Origin: Chryseobacterium sp. Tr-659
GTDB lineage: Bacteria > Bacteroidota > Bacteroidia > Flavobacteriales > Weeksellaceae
Direction of reading: 5' to 3'
NCBI RefSeq assembly: GCF_011752975.1
Contig: NZ_VWWP01000002.1
Location: 434,001 to 498,000 of the forward strand
Length of the DNA stretch: 64,000 nucleotides
Part shown: piece after piece, positions 25,525 to 34,176 of the stretch
Layout of the letters: each line of letters starts with the position of its first letter
How positions within the stretch are numbered: position 1 is the stretch's first letter
Position numbers and translations under genes: made by a program
Notes under the pieces: model-generated
Database searches by the model: none
What the model was told of the DNA's origin: nothing
What the model saw: only the letters and a program-made list of their open reading frames with translations

Positions 25525-26211
25525 ATGAAAATACAATTCTTAGGGCAAAATTGCTTTCTGTTCACGTACAAGGACAAAACAATTTTGAGCGACCCTTTTT
25601 ACAACTACAAAAAAGCAGAGTCAGGTTTTGATATTGCTGCTCAAAAAATTGATTATATCCTGTTGACTCATGCACATGGCGATCATATTGCTGATGTAGG
25701 AGAAGTATTGCAGCATTATCCTGAAGCTACCGTAATTGGCGTTCCGGAAGTATGCGGATATTTCAAACAGGCTAAAAATACAGACGATGTGAACTTAGGA
25801 GGATCGGCAAAAATCGATGATCTTAAAATTTCCATGGTTCCGGCTCATCATACAAGTTCTTTCCCTGACGGGAGCTATGGAGGCGTTCCGGTGGGGTATA
25901 TCTTCAGACTGCCTGAAGGTAAGAATATCTATTTGGCTGGAGACACAGGCGTAATGGCAGATATGGAACTGTTCCCTAGATTATACGGAAACATCGATCT
26001 TTCTATTCTTCCAATCGGAAGTCATTATACAATGTGCCCTAGAAAAGCGTCTTTCGCAGCAGCAGAGCTATTAAAAACACCGAAAGTAATCGGATGCCAC
26101 TTTGATACTTTCCCTGCCATTGAGATCAATCATGAAAGTGCATTAAAGCATTTTGCAGATAAAAATGTAGAGCTTGTTTTACCAAAATTGGGCGAGACGT
26201 TCGATTTTTAA
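25525..26211 (+). CDS. Metal-dependent hydrolase, UPF0173/MBL fold
   Basis: A 228-residue metallo-β-lactamase-fold hydrolase. Metal ligands are visible in THAHGDHIAD (H49, H51, D53, H54), VPAHHTSSF, LAGDTG and GCHFDTFP. This set and the MKIQFLGQNCFLF opening match the UPF0173 (YtkL-like) group, whose physiological substrates are mostly unknown. The start at 25525 is selected because the conserved MKI-Q-FLG strand opens the fold; the upstream extension is not conserved-looking. Confidence 0.88.
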   Translation: MKIQFLGQNCFLFTYKDKTILSDPFYNYKKAESGFDIAAQKIDYILLTHAHGDHIADVGEVLQHYPEATVIGVPEVCGYFKQAKNTDDVNLGGSAKIDDLKISMVPAHHTSSFPDGSYGGVPVGYIFRLPEGKNIYLAGDTGVMADMELFPRLYGNIDLSILPIGSHYTMCPRKASFAAAELLKTPKVIGCHFDTFPAIEINHESALKHFADKNVELVLPKLGETFDF

Positions 26212-26331
26212 TCAATAATAACACGGAGGTAATCTGAAATCAGAAAAAATGAATATGATGCGTAAGGTATTAAAAACAAAAAAAGATAATTATCAAATTA
26301 CCTCTCTTCTTACTTTAATACAAAAAAAAAT
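26212..26331. other. Intergenic region between the hydrolase gene and ffs
   Basis: Holds the ffs terminator T-run (minus strand, 26330-26322) and otherwise nothing recognisable. A short frame from 26249 runs antisense into ffs and is not credited. Confidence 0.5.
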
Positions 26332-26424
26332 GGCAAGCTACCTAAATCACACCGCTACGACCGATTACCTTTGCTGCGTTCCCACCCTGGAGGATTCTCA
26401 GGAGCTGGTTGTTTAGGACTTGCC
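26332..26424 (-). ncRNA. ffs: Small signal recognition particle RNA (4.5S-type)
   Basis: Read on the minus strand the ends pair (GGCAAG...CTAAA with TTTAG...CTTGCC) to form one long hairpin. The apical part holds the Ffh-binding core: CCAGGGTGGGAACGCAGC followed by AAAGG, equivalent to the GGAAGCAGC domain of other bacterial SRP RNAs with the GGAA-type tetraloop region. A run of nine U residues (26330-26322) follows as terminator. The promoter at 26429-26457 places the transcription start within a few bases of the helix end. The RNA partners Ffh for membrane-protein targeting. Confidence 0.9.
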
Positions 26425-26428
26425 GTTG

Positions 26429-26457
26429 CAAAGGTAGGAATAATTTATTAACTTCAA
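26429..26457 (-). promoter_or_regulatory. Promoter of SRP RNA gene
   Basis: Minus strand TTG (26457-26455), 18-nt spacer, TACCTTTG (26436-26429), ending 5 bases before the first base of the SRP hairpin. Confidence 0.75.
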
Positions 26458-26556
26458 AACTTTATTAAAGAAAATTAGTCGAAAAAATGCAGTGGTAGAG
26501 CTAAACAGCTGACATTTAGTGGAATAATTTTTCAACTTTTTTCTAAAAAATTAAAT

Positions 26557-27159
26557 ATGACGAAAAGTCCATCAACACTAGGAATTATACTTTTTATTGC
26601 TACAATGATCATTTTCTTTGTAGTATACACCTTTTTCTCCGGAATTAATTATTTTGATATCTCTTTGAAAGCCAATGCTTTTGTGCTTCCTCTTTTATAC
26701 GCCGGAGCTGCTTTCTGGTCTGTAAAATCTTATTGGAACAAGCATAGAGTAGTAAAATTCAAAGAAGCTTTCAAGAGAGCATTCGTTCCAATGTTTATCG
26801 GAGGAATTCTTTCCATCTTCAGTATTTTTGCCTTTTTAAACTTTGTAGATCCTGCAGCCAAAAGCCTGTTGAACTATCAATATGTTCAGAGACAAAAATC
26901 AGAGTTGGATACAGAATACTCTTCAGCAAGAAAAATTCTTAAGCATCAGAAGGATATTGATGAGCTGGATCAGAAGTACAAAGAAAGATTACAAAGCTTC
27001 ACTCCTGAGGCGGTTAAAGGAAAAGATATGCTTACCGCAAGTCATTTTTCAGGATATTTTGCAGCAATTCTTATATTTTACGTAGTTTTGTCGGTGTTTT
27101 TCGGGGCATTTTTCAGAACAAGAACAATTCATCAGCCCGAAGAAACAGAACAAGCATAA
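26557..27159 (+). CDS. DUF4199 membrane protein
   Basis: A 200-residue protein with four TM segments: two near the N-terminus (LGIILFIATMIIFFVVYTFFSG, ANAFVLPLLYAGAAFWSVKSYW), one at FVPMFIGGILSIFSIFAFLNF, then a helical loop of about 60 residues with coiled-coil character (VQRQKSELDTEYSSARKILKH) and a last TM (FSGYFAAILIFYVVLSVFFGAFF). This layout is DUF4199. The function is unknown; the gene commonly precedes a GT2 glycosyltransferase in Flavobacteriia, as here, with 16 bases between them. Confidence 0.82.
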   Translation: MTKSPSTLGIILFIATMIIFFVVYTFFSGINYFDISLKANAFVLPLLYAGAAFWSVKSYWNKHRVVKFKEAFKRAFVPMFIGGILSIFSIFAFLNFVDPAAKSLLNYQYVQRQKSELDTEYSSARKILKHQKDIDELDQKYKERLQSFTPEAVKGKDMLTASHFSGYFAAILIFYVVLSVFFGAFFRTRTIHQPEETEQA

Positions 27160-27175
27160 TTTTTATTAAAATTAA

Positions 27176-28126
27176 ATGAATCTATCTATAGTTATTCCGT
27201 TACTGAACGAAGAAGACTCTCTGGAAGAGCTTTTTTCAAGAATTGACAAAGTGTGCAGAACCAGCAGCTTATCTTATGAAATCTGGTTTGTAGACGATGG
27301 AAGTACGGATCTGTCATGGAGTATTATTGAGAACCTGAAAGTTCAGCATCCTCAGATCCATGCGATTAAATTTTCCAGAAATTATGGAAAATCACAGGCG
27401 CTTCACGCGGCTTTTTCAAGAACAAACGGAGATGTGGTAATTACCATGGATGCAGATTTACAAGACTTCCCAGAAGAAATTCCAGAGCTGTATAATATGG
27501 TTATCAATGATAATTATGACATCGTTTCCGGTTGGAAGAAGAAGCGTTTTGATAATGTAATGACGAAAAATATACCGTCAAAATTATTCAACGCCGCTGC
27601 AAGAAAAGTATCCGGAGTTTATCTTCATGATTTCAATTGTGGTTTAAAAGCTTATAAAAGACAGGTTGTCAAATCCGTAGACGTTTATGGAGATATGCAC
27701 CGTTATATTCCGGTATTGGCTGCCAATGCAGGTTTCAGAAGAATCACAGAAAAAGAAGTTCAACATCAGGCAAGACCATACGGAACATCAAAATTCGGAA
27801 CAGAAAGATTTATCAGAGGTTTCCTGGATTTGATAACACTTTGGTTTGTAAGTCGTTTCGGAGGAAGGCCAATGCATTTCTTCGGAGCCGTAGGAACTTT
27901 AATGTTTATTTTCGGTTTCCTTTCAGCACTTTGGCTGGGAATTTCCAAACTGATTGATGTTGCCCGAGGAATTTACGGACATTTAATTACCAATAACCCT
28001 TGGTTCTATATTGCTTTAACAATGATGATTATGGGAACCCTTCTTTTCATAGCAGGATTCTTAGGAGAAATGATTATCAGAACAAATCGAGAGCATAAGA
28101 ATTATAATATCGATGAAGTAATTTAA
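27176..28126 (+). CDS. GT2 glycosyltransferase, DPM1/GtrB-like
   Basis: A 316-residue membrane-bound glycosyltransferase. The GT-A domain has SIVIPLLNEEDSLEELF, FVDDGSTD (nucleotide-binding DD), TMDADLQDFPEEI (DxD plus the LQDPPE-like motif), and FNCGLKAYKR. Two C-terminal TM segments follow (PMHFFGAVGTLMFIFGFLSALWLG and WFYIALTMMIMGTLLFIAGFLGE). This is the polyprenyl-phosphate sugar synthase architecture of GtrB, ArnC and dolichol-phosphate mannose synthase; the sugar is not predictable. Probably expressed with the DUF4199 gene. Confidence 0.88.
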   Translation: MNLSIVIPLLNEEDSLEELFSRIDKVCRTSSLSYEIWFVDDGSTDLSWSIIENLKVQHPQIHAIKFSRNYGKSQALHAAFSRTNGDVVITMDADLQDFPEEIPELYNMVINDNYDIVSGWKKKRFDNVMTKNIPSKLFNAAARKVSGVYLHDFNCGLKAYKRQVVKSVDVYGDMHRYIPVLAANAGFRRITEKEVQHQARPYGTSKFGTERFIRGFLDLITLWFVSRFGGRPMHFFGAVGTLMFIFGFLSALWLGISKLIDVARGIYGHLITNNPWFYIALTMMIMGTLLFIAGFLGEMIIRTNREHKNYNIDEVI

Positions 28127-28612
28127 AGTATATACGTCTTAATTGCTTTATATTTAATATGTTAGCATGAGTTGTTTTAAGGATAATTTTGTTATTGAAA
28201 ATTACATTCTAACATTGGACCATTCCTTTTTAATGGAGGAGCGGCGAAAATTTAAAGAATTTTTGACGGGGTGGTTTTTACTCAATACATTTAAACTAAA
28301 ACAATAAAGTTGTTTAAACTTAATATAATCCTTCAGAAAGTATAACCTTTTTGAAGGATTTTTTTATGAAAATATCATTACAGTTTTCGGCTTATGAAAA
28401 AATAAGACATTAAAACCTATTCCGTTCTTTCAAATAAAAGCAGAAAATTGAAAATTATCAGGTATTTTATTGTCAAAAGACAAAGTTTTTTAGAAATTTT
28501 AATCCTATTTTTGTTCAAAATAATATTGAAAGTTTCTATCACGAGGTTAAAAATTCTATCAGAAATTTTCGGTACATTATTGCAGTTGCAAATAGAATAT
28601 TTAAAATTGAAT
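28127..28612. other. Intergenic region with degenerate repeat and terminator
   Basis: No ordinary gene. About 28214-28280 contains GGAGGAGCGGCGAAAAT and GACGGGGTGGT, which look like remnants of a GC-richer dispersed element frequent between Bacteroidota genes. A terminator-like hairpin is at 28327-28365. Upstream of the lipoprotein start (28613) the frame stays open to 28448 but encodes no plausible signal. Confidence 0.45.
28327..28365 (+). terminator. Terminator-like hairpin
   Basis: Stem AATCCTTC / GAAGGATT with an 18-nt loop followed by TTTTTT, about 200 bases after the GT2 gene. Confidence 0.7.
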
Positions 28613-29320
28613 ATGAAAAAAATATTATACACATTGATGCTGGCGGCAGTAGTTTCCTGTGGAAAAGTTTCTCCAAAAGGAAATATAGAGAAGAAAGATG
28701 TGGAGGTTTCAGAGTTTGTAAATCTGGATCTGGAGGGTAAATTCCGTGTATTTTATGCCAGAGGCCCTAAGAATTTTGTAGAAATTGAAACCTATCCGAA
28801 TGTAGCAAACAATTTGGATGTGGATGTGGATGTAAAAGACAAAACACTTTTCATTAAAGAAAAACGAGGAACAAAAGGAGTAGATTTTTATAATGTGACA
28901 ATTTATTCAAAATATAATCTTGAAAAAGTAGCCGTTTCAGACTCTGTGGAAATGAATATTTCCAGCGAAATCAAAACGGATAATTTCAGGCTTCAGATGA
29001 AGAATAATGCAAGCTTCATGGGATCTGTAAACACAAGAAGAGCAGAAATAGAGATGCAGAACAGAAGTCGTGCTAATTTTTTAGGATTAACGAAGGATGC
29101 TGTTATAAAGATCTCAGATACAGCAAGCTTAATTTCTCCTTACTGGAAAATTACCAACCTGAATATAGATTCTAAAAACGGAAACTATGCAGAAGTAAAT
29201 GTGAAAGATTCTTTGAAAGGAAACATTCAGAATACTGCAAAATTTGTCTATTATAACGATCCAATCAGAGCGTTTAAAATTGATAAAACAACAAAAGTTG
29301 AAAACAAAAAGCTGGATTAA
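28613..29320 (+). CDS. DUF2807-like (putative auto-transporter adhesin head) lipoprotein
   Basis: A 235-residue lipoprotein. The ATG at 28613 gives signal MKKILYTLMLAAVVSC with Cys16. The mature domain opens with VSEFVNLDLEGKFRVFYARGPKNFVEIETYPNV and continues in regular β-strands (VAVSDSVEMNISSEIKT, FRLQMKNNASFMGSVNTRRAEIEMQNRSRANFLG), the single-strand right-handed β-helix pattern of DUF2807 (GIN domain). Such domains are common surface or periplasmic proteins in Bacteroidota with no defined reaction. Confidence 0.75.
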   Translation: MKKILYTLMLAAVVSCGKVSPKGNIEKKDVEVSEFVNLDLEGKFRVFYARGPKNFVEIETYPNVANNLDVDVDVKDKTLFIKEKRGTKGVDFYNVTIYSKYNLEKVAVSDSVEMNISSEIKTDNFRLQMKNNASFMGSVNTRRAEIEMQNRSRANFLGLTKDAVIKISDTASLISPYWKITNLNIDSKNGNYAEVNVKDSLKGNIQNTAKFVYYNDPIRAFKIDKTTKVENKKLD

Positions 29321-29384
29321 AAACAGCATTATTTAAACTAGAAACTAGGAACTTTACAAACTATAAAAGAACAACAATAGAAAT

Positions 29385-31100
29385 ATGAACACACTAGAAA
29401 AAGCGAAACTTTGGTTAAGTGATACCTTCGATAAAGAAACGAGAGATGCTGTACAATTATTGATAGACAGCAATTCCCCTGATCTGGAAGATTCTTTCTA
29501 CAGAGAACTGGAATTCGGGACCGGAGGAATGCGTGGAATAATGGGAGTAGGAACCAACCGCTTGAATAAATATACATTAGGACAAGCCACACAAGGACTG
29601 GCAAACTATATGCTGCAGCAGTTCAAAGGTGAGGAAATTAAAGTGGCCATCGCCTATGATGTTCGTAATAACTCAAAAGAATTCGGAAAACTGGTAGCCG
29701 ATGTTTTGACGGCAAATGGAATTAAAGTTTTGCTTTTCAAAAATCACAGACCAACTCCTGAATTGTCCTTCACTGTTCGTGATAAAAAATGTAATGGAGG
29801 AATTGTATTAACAGCTTCTCACAACCCGCCGGAATACAACGGTTACAAAGTATACTGGAATGACGGAGCACAAATTGTTCCGCCACATGATGAAGCTATC
29901 ATCAATGAGGTATATTCCGTAAAATTCGAAGAAATTAAATTCAACGGAAATGATGATCTGATCGAATGGATCGGAGAGGAGCAGGACGATGTATATATTG
30001 ATGCATGTATTGAAAACTCTACGTATCAGAATGTTGGAAAAGAAAACTTAAATATTGTTTTCACCTCTATCCACGGAACAACCTATACAACTATTCCAAA
30101 AGCATTAGAAAAAGCAGGATTTAAAAAAGTAGACCTTGTAAGAGAGCAAATGATCCCAAGCGGAAATTTCCCAACAGTAGATTCTCCGAACCCGGAAGAA
30201 CCTGCAGCATTGGAAATGGCAATGGATCTGGCAAGAATTACCAATGCTGATATCGTTATCGGAACAGATCCGGATGGCGACAGATTAGGAATCGCAGTGA
30301 GAAATCTTGATGGGGAAATGCAGCTGCTAAACGGGAACCAGACCAATACTATCCTTACATACTACATCCTGAATGAATGGAGAAAGCAAGGAAGAATTAC
30401 AGGAAAAGAATTCATTGGTTCTACTATCGTAACTTCAGATATTTTCTATGATATAGCACAAAAATTCGGAGTAGAGTGTAAAGTAGGTCTTACAGGATTC
30501 AAATGGATCGGAAAAATGATCCGCGATGCAGAAGGAACACAAAAGTTTGTGTGTGGAGGTGAAGAGAGTTTCGGTTTCATGACAGGAGATTTCGTTCGTG
30601 ATAAAGATTCTTGCGGAAGTATTCTTTTAGCCTGTGAAATTGCAGCCTGGTGTAAAGCTAATGGGAAAACAATGTATCAGTATATGATTGAGATCTACAA
30701 AGATCTTGGAATGTATTACGAAGGGTTAATTAACATTGTAAGAAAAGGAAAAGAAGGTGCTGAAGAAATTCAGAATATGATGAAAAACTTCCGTGAAAAT
30801 CCTCCGAAGGAACTGGCAGGCTCAGAAGTACTGCAAATCAATGATTTTAAGGAACAAACCAGCTTTAATGTTTCCAGGAATGATAAAAAAGTAATGAATG
30901 ATATTCCAAAGTCTAATGTATTGATTTATTATACGGAAGATGGAACAAAAGTCTGCGTAAGACCTTCAGGAACAGAACCGAAGATTAAATTTTATGTTTC
31001 TGTAAGAGATTCCATCGCTTCAGAAGCAGATTTCAGAGATAAATTAAAATCATTGGAAGCTAAGATCGGTGCAGTTAAAACAGATTTAAAACTGGATTAA
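29385..31100 (+). CDS. Phosphoglucomutase/phosphomannomutase family enzyme
   Basis: A 571-residue α-D-phosphohexomutase. Four active-site elements are intact: phosphoserine loop VLTASHNPPEYNGYK (S145), metal-binding DPDGDR (about 295-300), sugar-binding GEESFG, and the phosphate-binding RPSGTEPK near the C-terminus. Length and RELEFGTGGMRG are typical of the long bacterial PgcA-like group acting on glucose-1-phosphate/glucose-6-phosphate; mannose specificity cannot be ruled out. It leads a likely operon with the lipoprotein gene 17 bases downstream and the aminotransferase after that. Confidence 0.92.
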   Translation: MNTLEKAKLWLSDTFDKETRDAVQLLIDSNSPDLEDSFYRELEFGTGGMRGIMGVGTNRLNKYTLGQATQGLANYMLQQFKGEEIKVAIAYDVRNNSKEFGKLVADVLTANGIKVLLFKNHRPTPELSFTVRDKKCNGGIVLTASHNPPEYNGYKVYWNDGAQIVPPHDEAIINEVYSVKFEEIKFNGNDDLIEWIGEEQDDVYIDACIENSTYQNVGKENLNIVFTSIHGTTYTTIPKALEKAGFKKVDLVREQMIPSGNFPTVDSPNPEEPAALEMAMDLARITNADIVIGTDPDGDRLGIAVRNLDGEMQLLNGNQTNTILTYYILNEWRKQGRITGKEFIGSTIVTSDIFYDIAQKFGVECKVGLTGFKWIGKMIRDAEGTQKFVCGGEESFGFMTGDFVRDKDSCGSILLACEIAAWCKANGKTMYQYMIEIYKDLGMYYEGLINIVRKGKEGAEEIQNMMKNFRENPPKELAGSEVLQINDFKEQTSFNVSRNDKKVMNDIPKSNVLIYYTEDGTKVCVRPSGTEPKIKFYVSVRDSIASEADFRDKLKSLEAKIGAVKTDLKLD

Positions 31101-31117
31101 TTTTCCGGAAACAGCAG

Positions 31118-32026
31118 ATGATCAAAAGAATAATAGCAGTTTGTTTACTGTCTGCAGCTGTAGTTTCCTGTAAAAAGGAGACCGTAGCTGCAGATACAAA
31201 AAAAACGGCTGACTCGATTGCGTTAACAGAAGCCAAAGAAGACAATTACAAGCCGATAGACACAGCTTGTTCTCCCCATCATAAAACGGAGGATTATATC
31301 ACATCTCTTCAATGGTACCGTACCAAAATCGAAAAAGAAATGGCGGTGAACAGTCCGGAACAGAACGACGAAGTATACGAAGATTATTTAAAAATAAGAG
31401 GGAAATATACGGAGTGTCTGATGAGCTTACATAGTGATGTTCTGGATAAATATGTGAATTATTATAATTATGATAAGGATCAGTATAACCTTCCAGACCA
31501 TGTAAAAAATATAGCTGCAGAACTGAAAAAAGCAGGTCTTGAGTTCAGGGAAGTAGGAGAAGGAATGACTGAAATATGGACCATTCCGGGATACTATCCT
31601 TCCATTTTTAAAAATAAAGTAACTCCCGATTATGCGGTATACATTTCACAAATCGATAAAGAAAGTGAAACTAATTATGCGGCAGATGCAGGGCTGATGA
31701 TTTCCTGGGAACAATTAGGAAACAGACTGATGTTCTGGGAAAATTTTATAAACAAATATCCTCAAAGCAAACTGATAAAAGCGGTTAAAAAGGATTATAA
31801 TATCTATTTGTCCGATTATCTTTTAGGAATGGATAATACACCGACTTTTGAAAGAAATCCGGACAATGGAACAGGAAAACTAAACGATGAAAACAGAGCG
31901 GAATTCAATAGGATCATAAAAAAATATCCGAATTCCAACACAGCCGGAAAAGTGAAAGAAGTAATTGCTCTTTTTGATGCACAAATGCCGGTAGATCAGA
32001 TATATGAAAGGATCAATGCAGAATGA
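31118..32026 (+). CDS. Hypothetical lipoprotein
   Basis: A 302-residue lipoprotein with signal MIKRIIAVCLLSAAVVSC (Cys18). The mature part is mostly helical, with paired cysteines (TACSPHHKTEDY and KYTECLMSLHSD). I do not recognise a defined family. It sits between the phosphohexomutase (17-base gap) and aminotransferase genes (26-base gap), probably in one transcript. Confidence 0.7.
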   Translation: MIKRIIAVCLLSAAVVSCKKETVAADTKKTADSIALTEAKEDNYKPIDTACSPHHKTEDYITSLQWYRTKIEKEMAVNSPEQNDEVYEDYLKIRGKYTECLMSLHSDVLDKYVNYYNYDKDQYNLPDHVKNIAAELKKAGLEFREVGEGMTEIWTIPGYYPSIFKNKVTPDYAVYISQIDKESETNYAADAGLMISWEQLGNRLMFWENFINKYPQSKLIKAVKKDYNIYLSDYLLGMDNTPTFERNPDNGTGKLNDENRAEFNRIIKKYPNSNTAGKVKEVIALFDAQMPVDQIYERINAE

Positions 32027-32052
32027 TAATATAAATTTAAAATAAGAAAAAA

Positions 32053-33306
32053 GTGAAAGTTTCAAAATTAGCAGCGAACCTGATCGGTTCTGAAATTGTA
32101 AAAATTGGTAATGAAGTAAATGATTTAAAAGCAAAAGGAGCAGAAATTGCCAATCTTACTATTGGTGATTTGAATTCTAATATCTATCCTATTCCGGCAT
32201 TGCTGAAGGAAGAAATTCAGAAAGCATATCAGAATAATCTGACGAATTATCCGCCTGCCAACGGACTTTTATCTTTAAGAAAAGAGGTTTCCAAAGACCT
32301 TAAAAACAGATGGAATCTGGATTATGCACCTGATGATATCCTGATTACAGCAGGTTCAAGACCTTTGATCTATGCTGTATATAAAACCATTGTAGATGAG
32401 GGAGATAAAGTAGTATATCCTACACCATCTTGGAATAACAACCACTATGCTTACCTTACTTCAGCCAACGCTGTGGAAGTAAAAACAAAACCTGAAACTA
32501 ATTTTCTTCCCACTGCTGATGATTTAAGACCTCATTTAGACGGTGCAGTTCTGTTGGCACTTTGTTCGCCATTGAACCCTACAGGAACAATGTTTACAAA
32601 AGAACAGCTTTCAGAAATCTGTGAATTGGTAATCGCTGAAAACAAAAAAAGAGGTGAAGATGAAAAACCATTGTACTTAATGTATGATCAGATCTATTCT
32701 AATCTTACTTTCGGTGCAGAGCACGTAGATCCTGTTTCACTTTTCCCTGAAATGAAAGAGTATACAATTTATATCGATGGTATTTCAAAATGTCTTGCCG
32801 CTACAGGAGTACGTGTGGGATGGGGATTCGGTCCTGCTCATATTCTGGATAAAATGAAAGCACTTCTTACGCATGTTGGAGCCTGGGCACCAAAACCAGA
32901 GCAGGAAGCAACTGCAAAATTCTATGAAAACCCGGAAAATGTAAATATTTTCGTAGATGATTTTAAAGCAAAACTTGAAGAAAGTTTAAAAGTTCTTCAT
33001 GGAGGAATCCAGGATCTGAAAGGAAAAGGCCTTTCTGTAGACAGCATTGAGCCGATGGGGGCACTTTACCTTACAATCAAACTTGATTATATCGGAAAAA
33101 CAAAACCGGACGGAGCCGTAATTGAAAACTCTTCTGATCTGGTATTTTATCTGATCAATGAAGCAGGAGTAGCATTGGTACCATTCTCAGCGTTTGGAGA
33201 AGAGAAGTCTGAACCTTGGTTCCGTGCATCCGTAGGAGGATTAGCAGTAGATGAGATCAAAGTAATGCTTCCAAAGCTGGAGAATGCTTTGAATAATTTG
33301 AAATAA
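32053..33306 (+). CDS. Class I/II PLP-dependent aminotransferase
   Basis: A 417-residue fold-type I aminotransferase. The Schiff-base lysine is K246 in DGISKCLAATGVRVGW; CSPLNPTGTM, MYDQIYSNL (Asp/Tyr contacts to PLP) and the C-terminal RASVGG (substrate-carboxylate Arg) are present. Overall it resembles aspartate/aromatic-type enzymes of subgroup I-gamma; the amino-acid pair it uses is not certain. Translation begins at GTG 32053 (MKVSKLAANLIGSEIVKI), the only start that keeps the N-terminal helix; AAGAAAAAA precedes it. Confidence 0.9.
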   Translation: MKVSKLAANLIGSEIVKIGNEVNDLKAKGAEIANLTIGDLNSNIYPIPALLKEEIQKAYQNNLTNYPPANGLLSLRKEVSKDLKNRWNLDYAPDDILITAGSRPLIYAVYKTIVDEGDKVVYPTPSWNNNHYAYLTSANAVEVKTKPETNFLPTADDLRPHLDGAVLLALCSPLNPTGTMFTKEQLSEICELVIAENKKRGEDEKPLYLMYDQIYSNLTFGAEHVDPVSLFPEMKEYTIYIDGISKCLAATGVRVGWGFGPAHILDKMKALLTHVGAWAPKPEQEATAKFYENPENVNIFVDDFKAKLEESLKVLHGGIQDLKGKGLSVDSIEPMGALYLTIKLDYIGKTKPDGAVIENSSDLVFYLINEAGVALVPFSAFGEEKSEPWFRASVGGLAVDEIKVMLPKLENALNNLK

Positions 33307-33326
33307 TTTTTAAATAAATAATAAAT

Positions 33327-33402
33327 GCTTCAATTTCGTTCAGTATGACACCATTACAATAAATAGTATCAGCCGTGTCACTCCGAGCAGAATTGGAGCA
33401 TT
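33327..33402. repeat. Inverted-repeat element of a dispersed family (copy 1)
   Basis: Two facing arms, ATGCTTCAATTTCGTTCAG-TATGACAC at about 33327-33353 and GTGTCACTCCGAGCAGAATTGGAGCAT at about 33375-33401, pair over about 27 nt with a few mismatches around a ~22-nt centre. Similar elements lie at 37424-37497 and 56188-56258. Confidence 0.55.
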
Positions 33403-33424
33403 TTTGATTGATGCACAAAATAAG

Positions 33425-34015
33425 ATGAAACTTCCCAAAAAACAACTTCTTTCCACTAGATTTTTGTTTTATTCCACATTAGCCATTATTGGCCTGGTGG
33501 TTCTGAGTGTCTGGATTTCCGGGATTAATTCTCACCGGTCTTTATTTCAGAATTCTATAGTATCAACATCTATTTTAGCAGGTTCATTTTTTCTGTTTAT
33601 AAGTATAGGCTTATATTATGGTCTCAAATTAAAGGATAATCTCGGAAGTATTTTAACCAAAGAAAGAATAAAACGCTATTCGGATAAGACGCCGAAAATT
33701 GATGGATTAGACTTTGATCCGCCGTTGGTAGAAGATGGGATAGGCGGAGTTATACTTTCCATTGTTCTATGGATTGTGTTTTCAATTTTACTGGTATTCC
33801 TTTTCTATTTTCTTGGACTGTTCTTTTGGTCATCCGTTTTATTTTTAACTGCAATGCTCTACTGGATCTTTTTCCGGGCGTTGAGATTGGTATTTAAAAA
33901 TTCGGGAAAATGTAAAGGAAGGGTGTTAAAGAGCTTTGGATTCGGATTTTTATATTCTTCTTTGTATGTTTTCTGGATCTATGGAATTATTCTTTTAGTC
34001 AATTATCTTATTTAA
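33425..34015 (+). CDS. Hypothetical membrane protein
   Basis: A 196-residue protein from ATG 33425 (or 203 from 33404) with about five hydrophobic segments: LFYSTLAIIGLVVLSVWISG, ILAGSFFLFISIGLYYGL, then a soluble loop with DGLDFDPPLVEDGIGG, two adjacent long TMs, and a C-terminal TM. I do not recognise a family. It follows the repeat element at 33327-33402. Confidence 0.55.
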   Translation: MKLPKKQLLSTRFLFYSTLAIIGLVVLSVWISGINSHRSLFQNSIVSTSILAGSFFLFISIGLYYGLKLKDNLGSILTKERIKRYSDKTPKIDGLDFDPPLVEDGIGGVILSIVLWIVFSILLVFLFYFLGLFFWSSVLFLTAMLYWIFFRALRLVFKNSGKCKGRVLKSFGFGFLYSSLYVFWIYGIILLVNYLI

Positions 34016-34102
34016 ATAAAAGAATTAGATTATCGCTGCAGTTAAAAATACAAACGTTTTAAAGTGAAAAAATTAAATAATCCTTAAAATTAAGTAAACA
34101 TT

Positions 34103-34132
34103 TTGTCCAAAGTCAACTTGTGATTACCTTTG
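34103..34132 (+). promoter_or_regulatory. Promoter of the PAP2 gene
   Basis: TTG (34103-34105), 19-nt spacer, TACCTTTG (34125-34132); expected start about 34139, giving a ~38-nt leader. Confidence 0.7.
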
Positions 34133-34176
34133 GCACTTTTACACACTTAAATAAAATAGGATCGAAAATAACAACG

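Noticed and set aside
26249..26412. Small plus-strand frame starting MNMMRKVLK
   Set aside because: It runs antisense through the SRP RNA gene, and its C-terminal half is just the complement of the RNA.
28233..28307. 24-codon frame (MEERRKFKEFL...)
   Set aside because: It coincides with repeat-like DNA and has no conserved appearance or expression signal.
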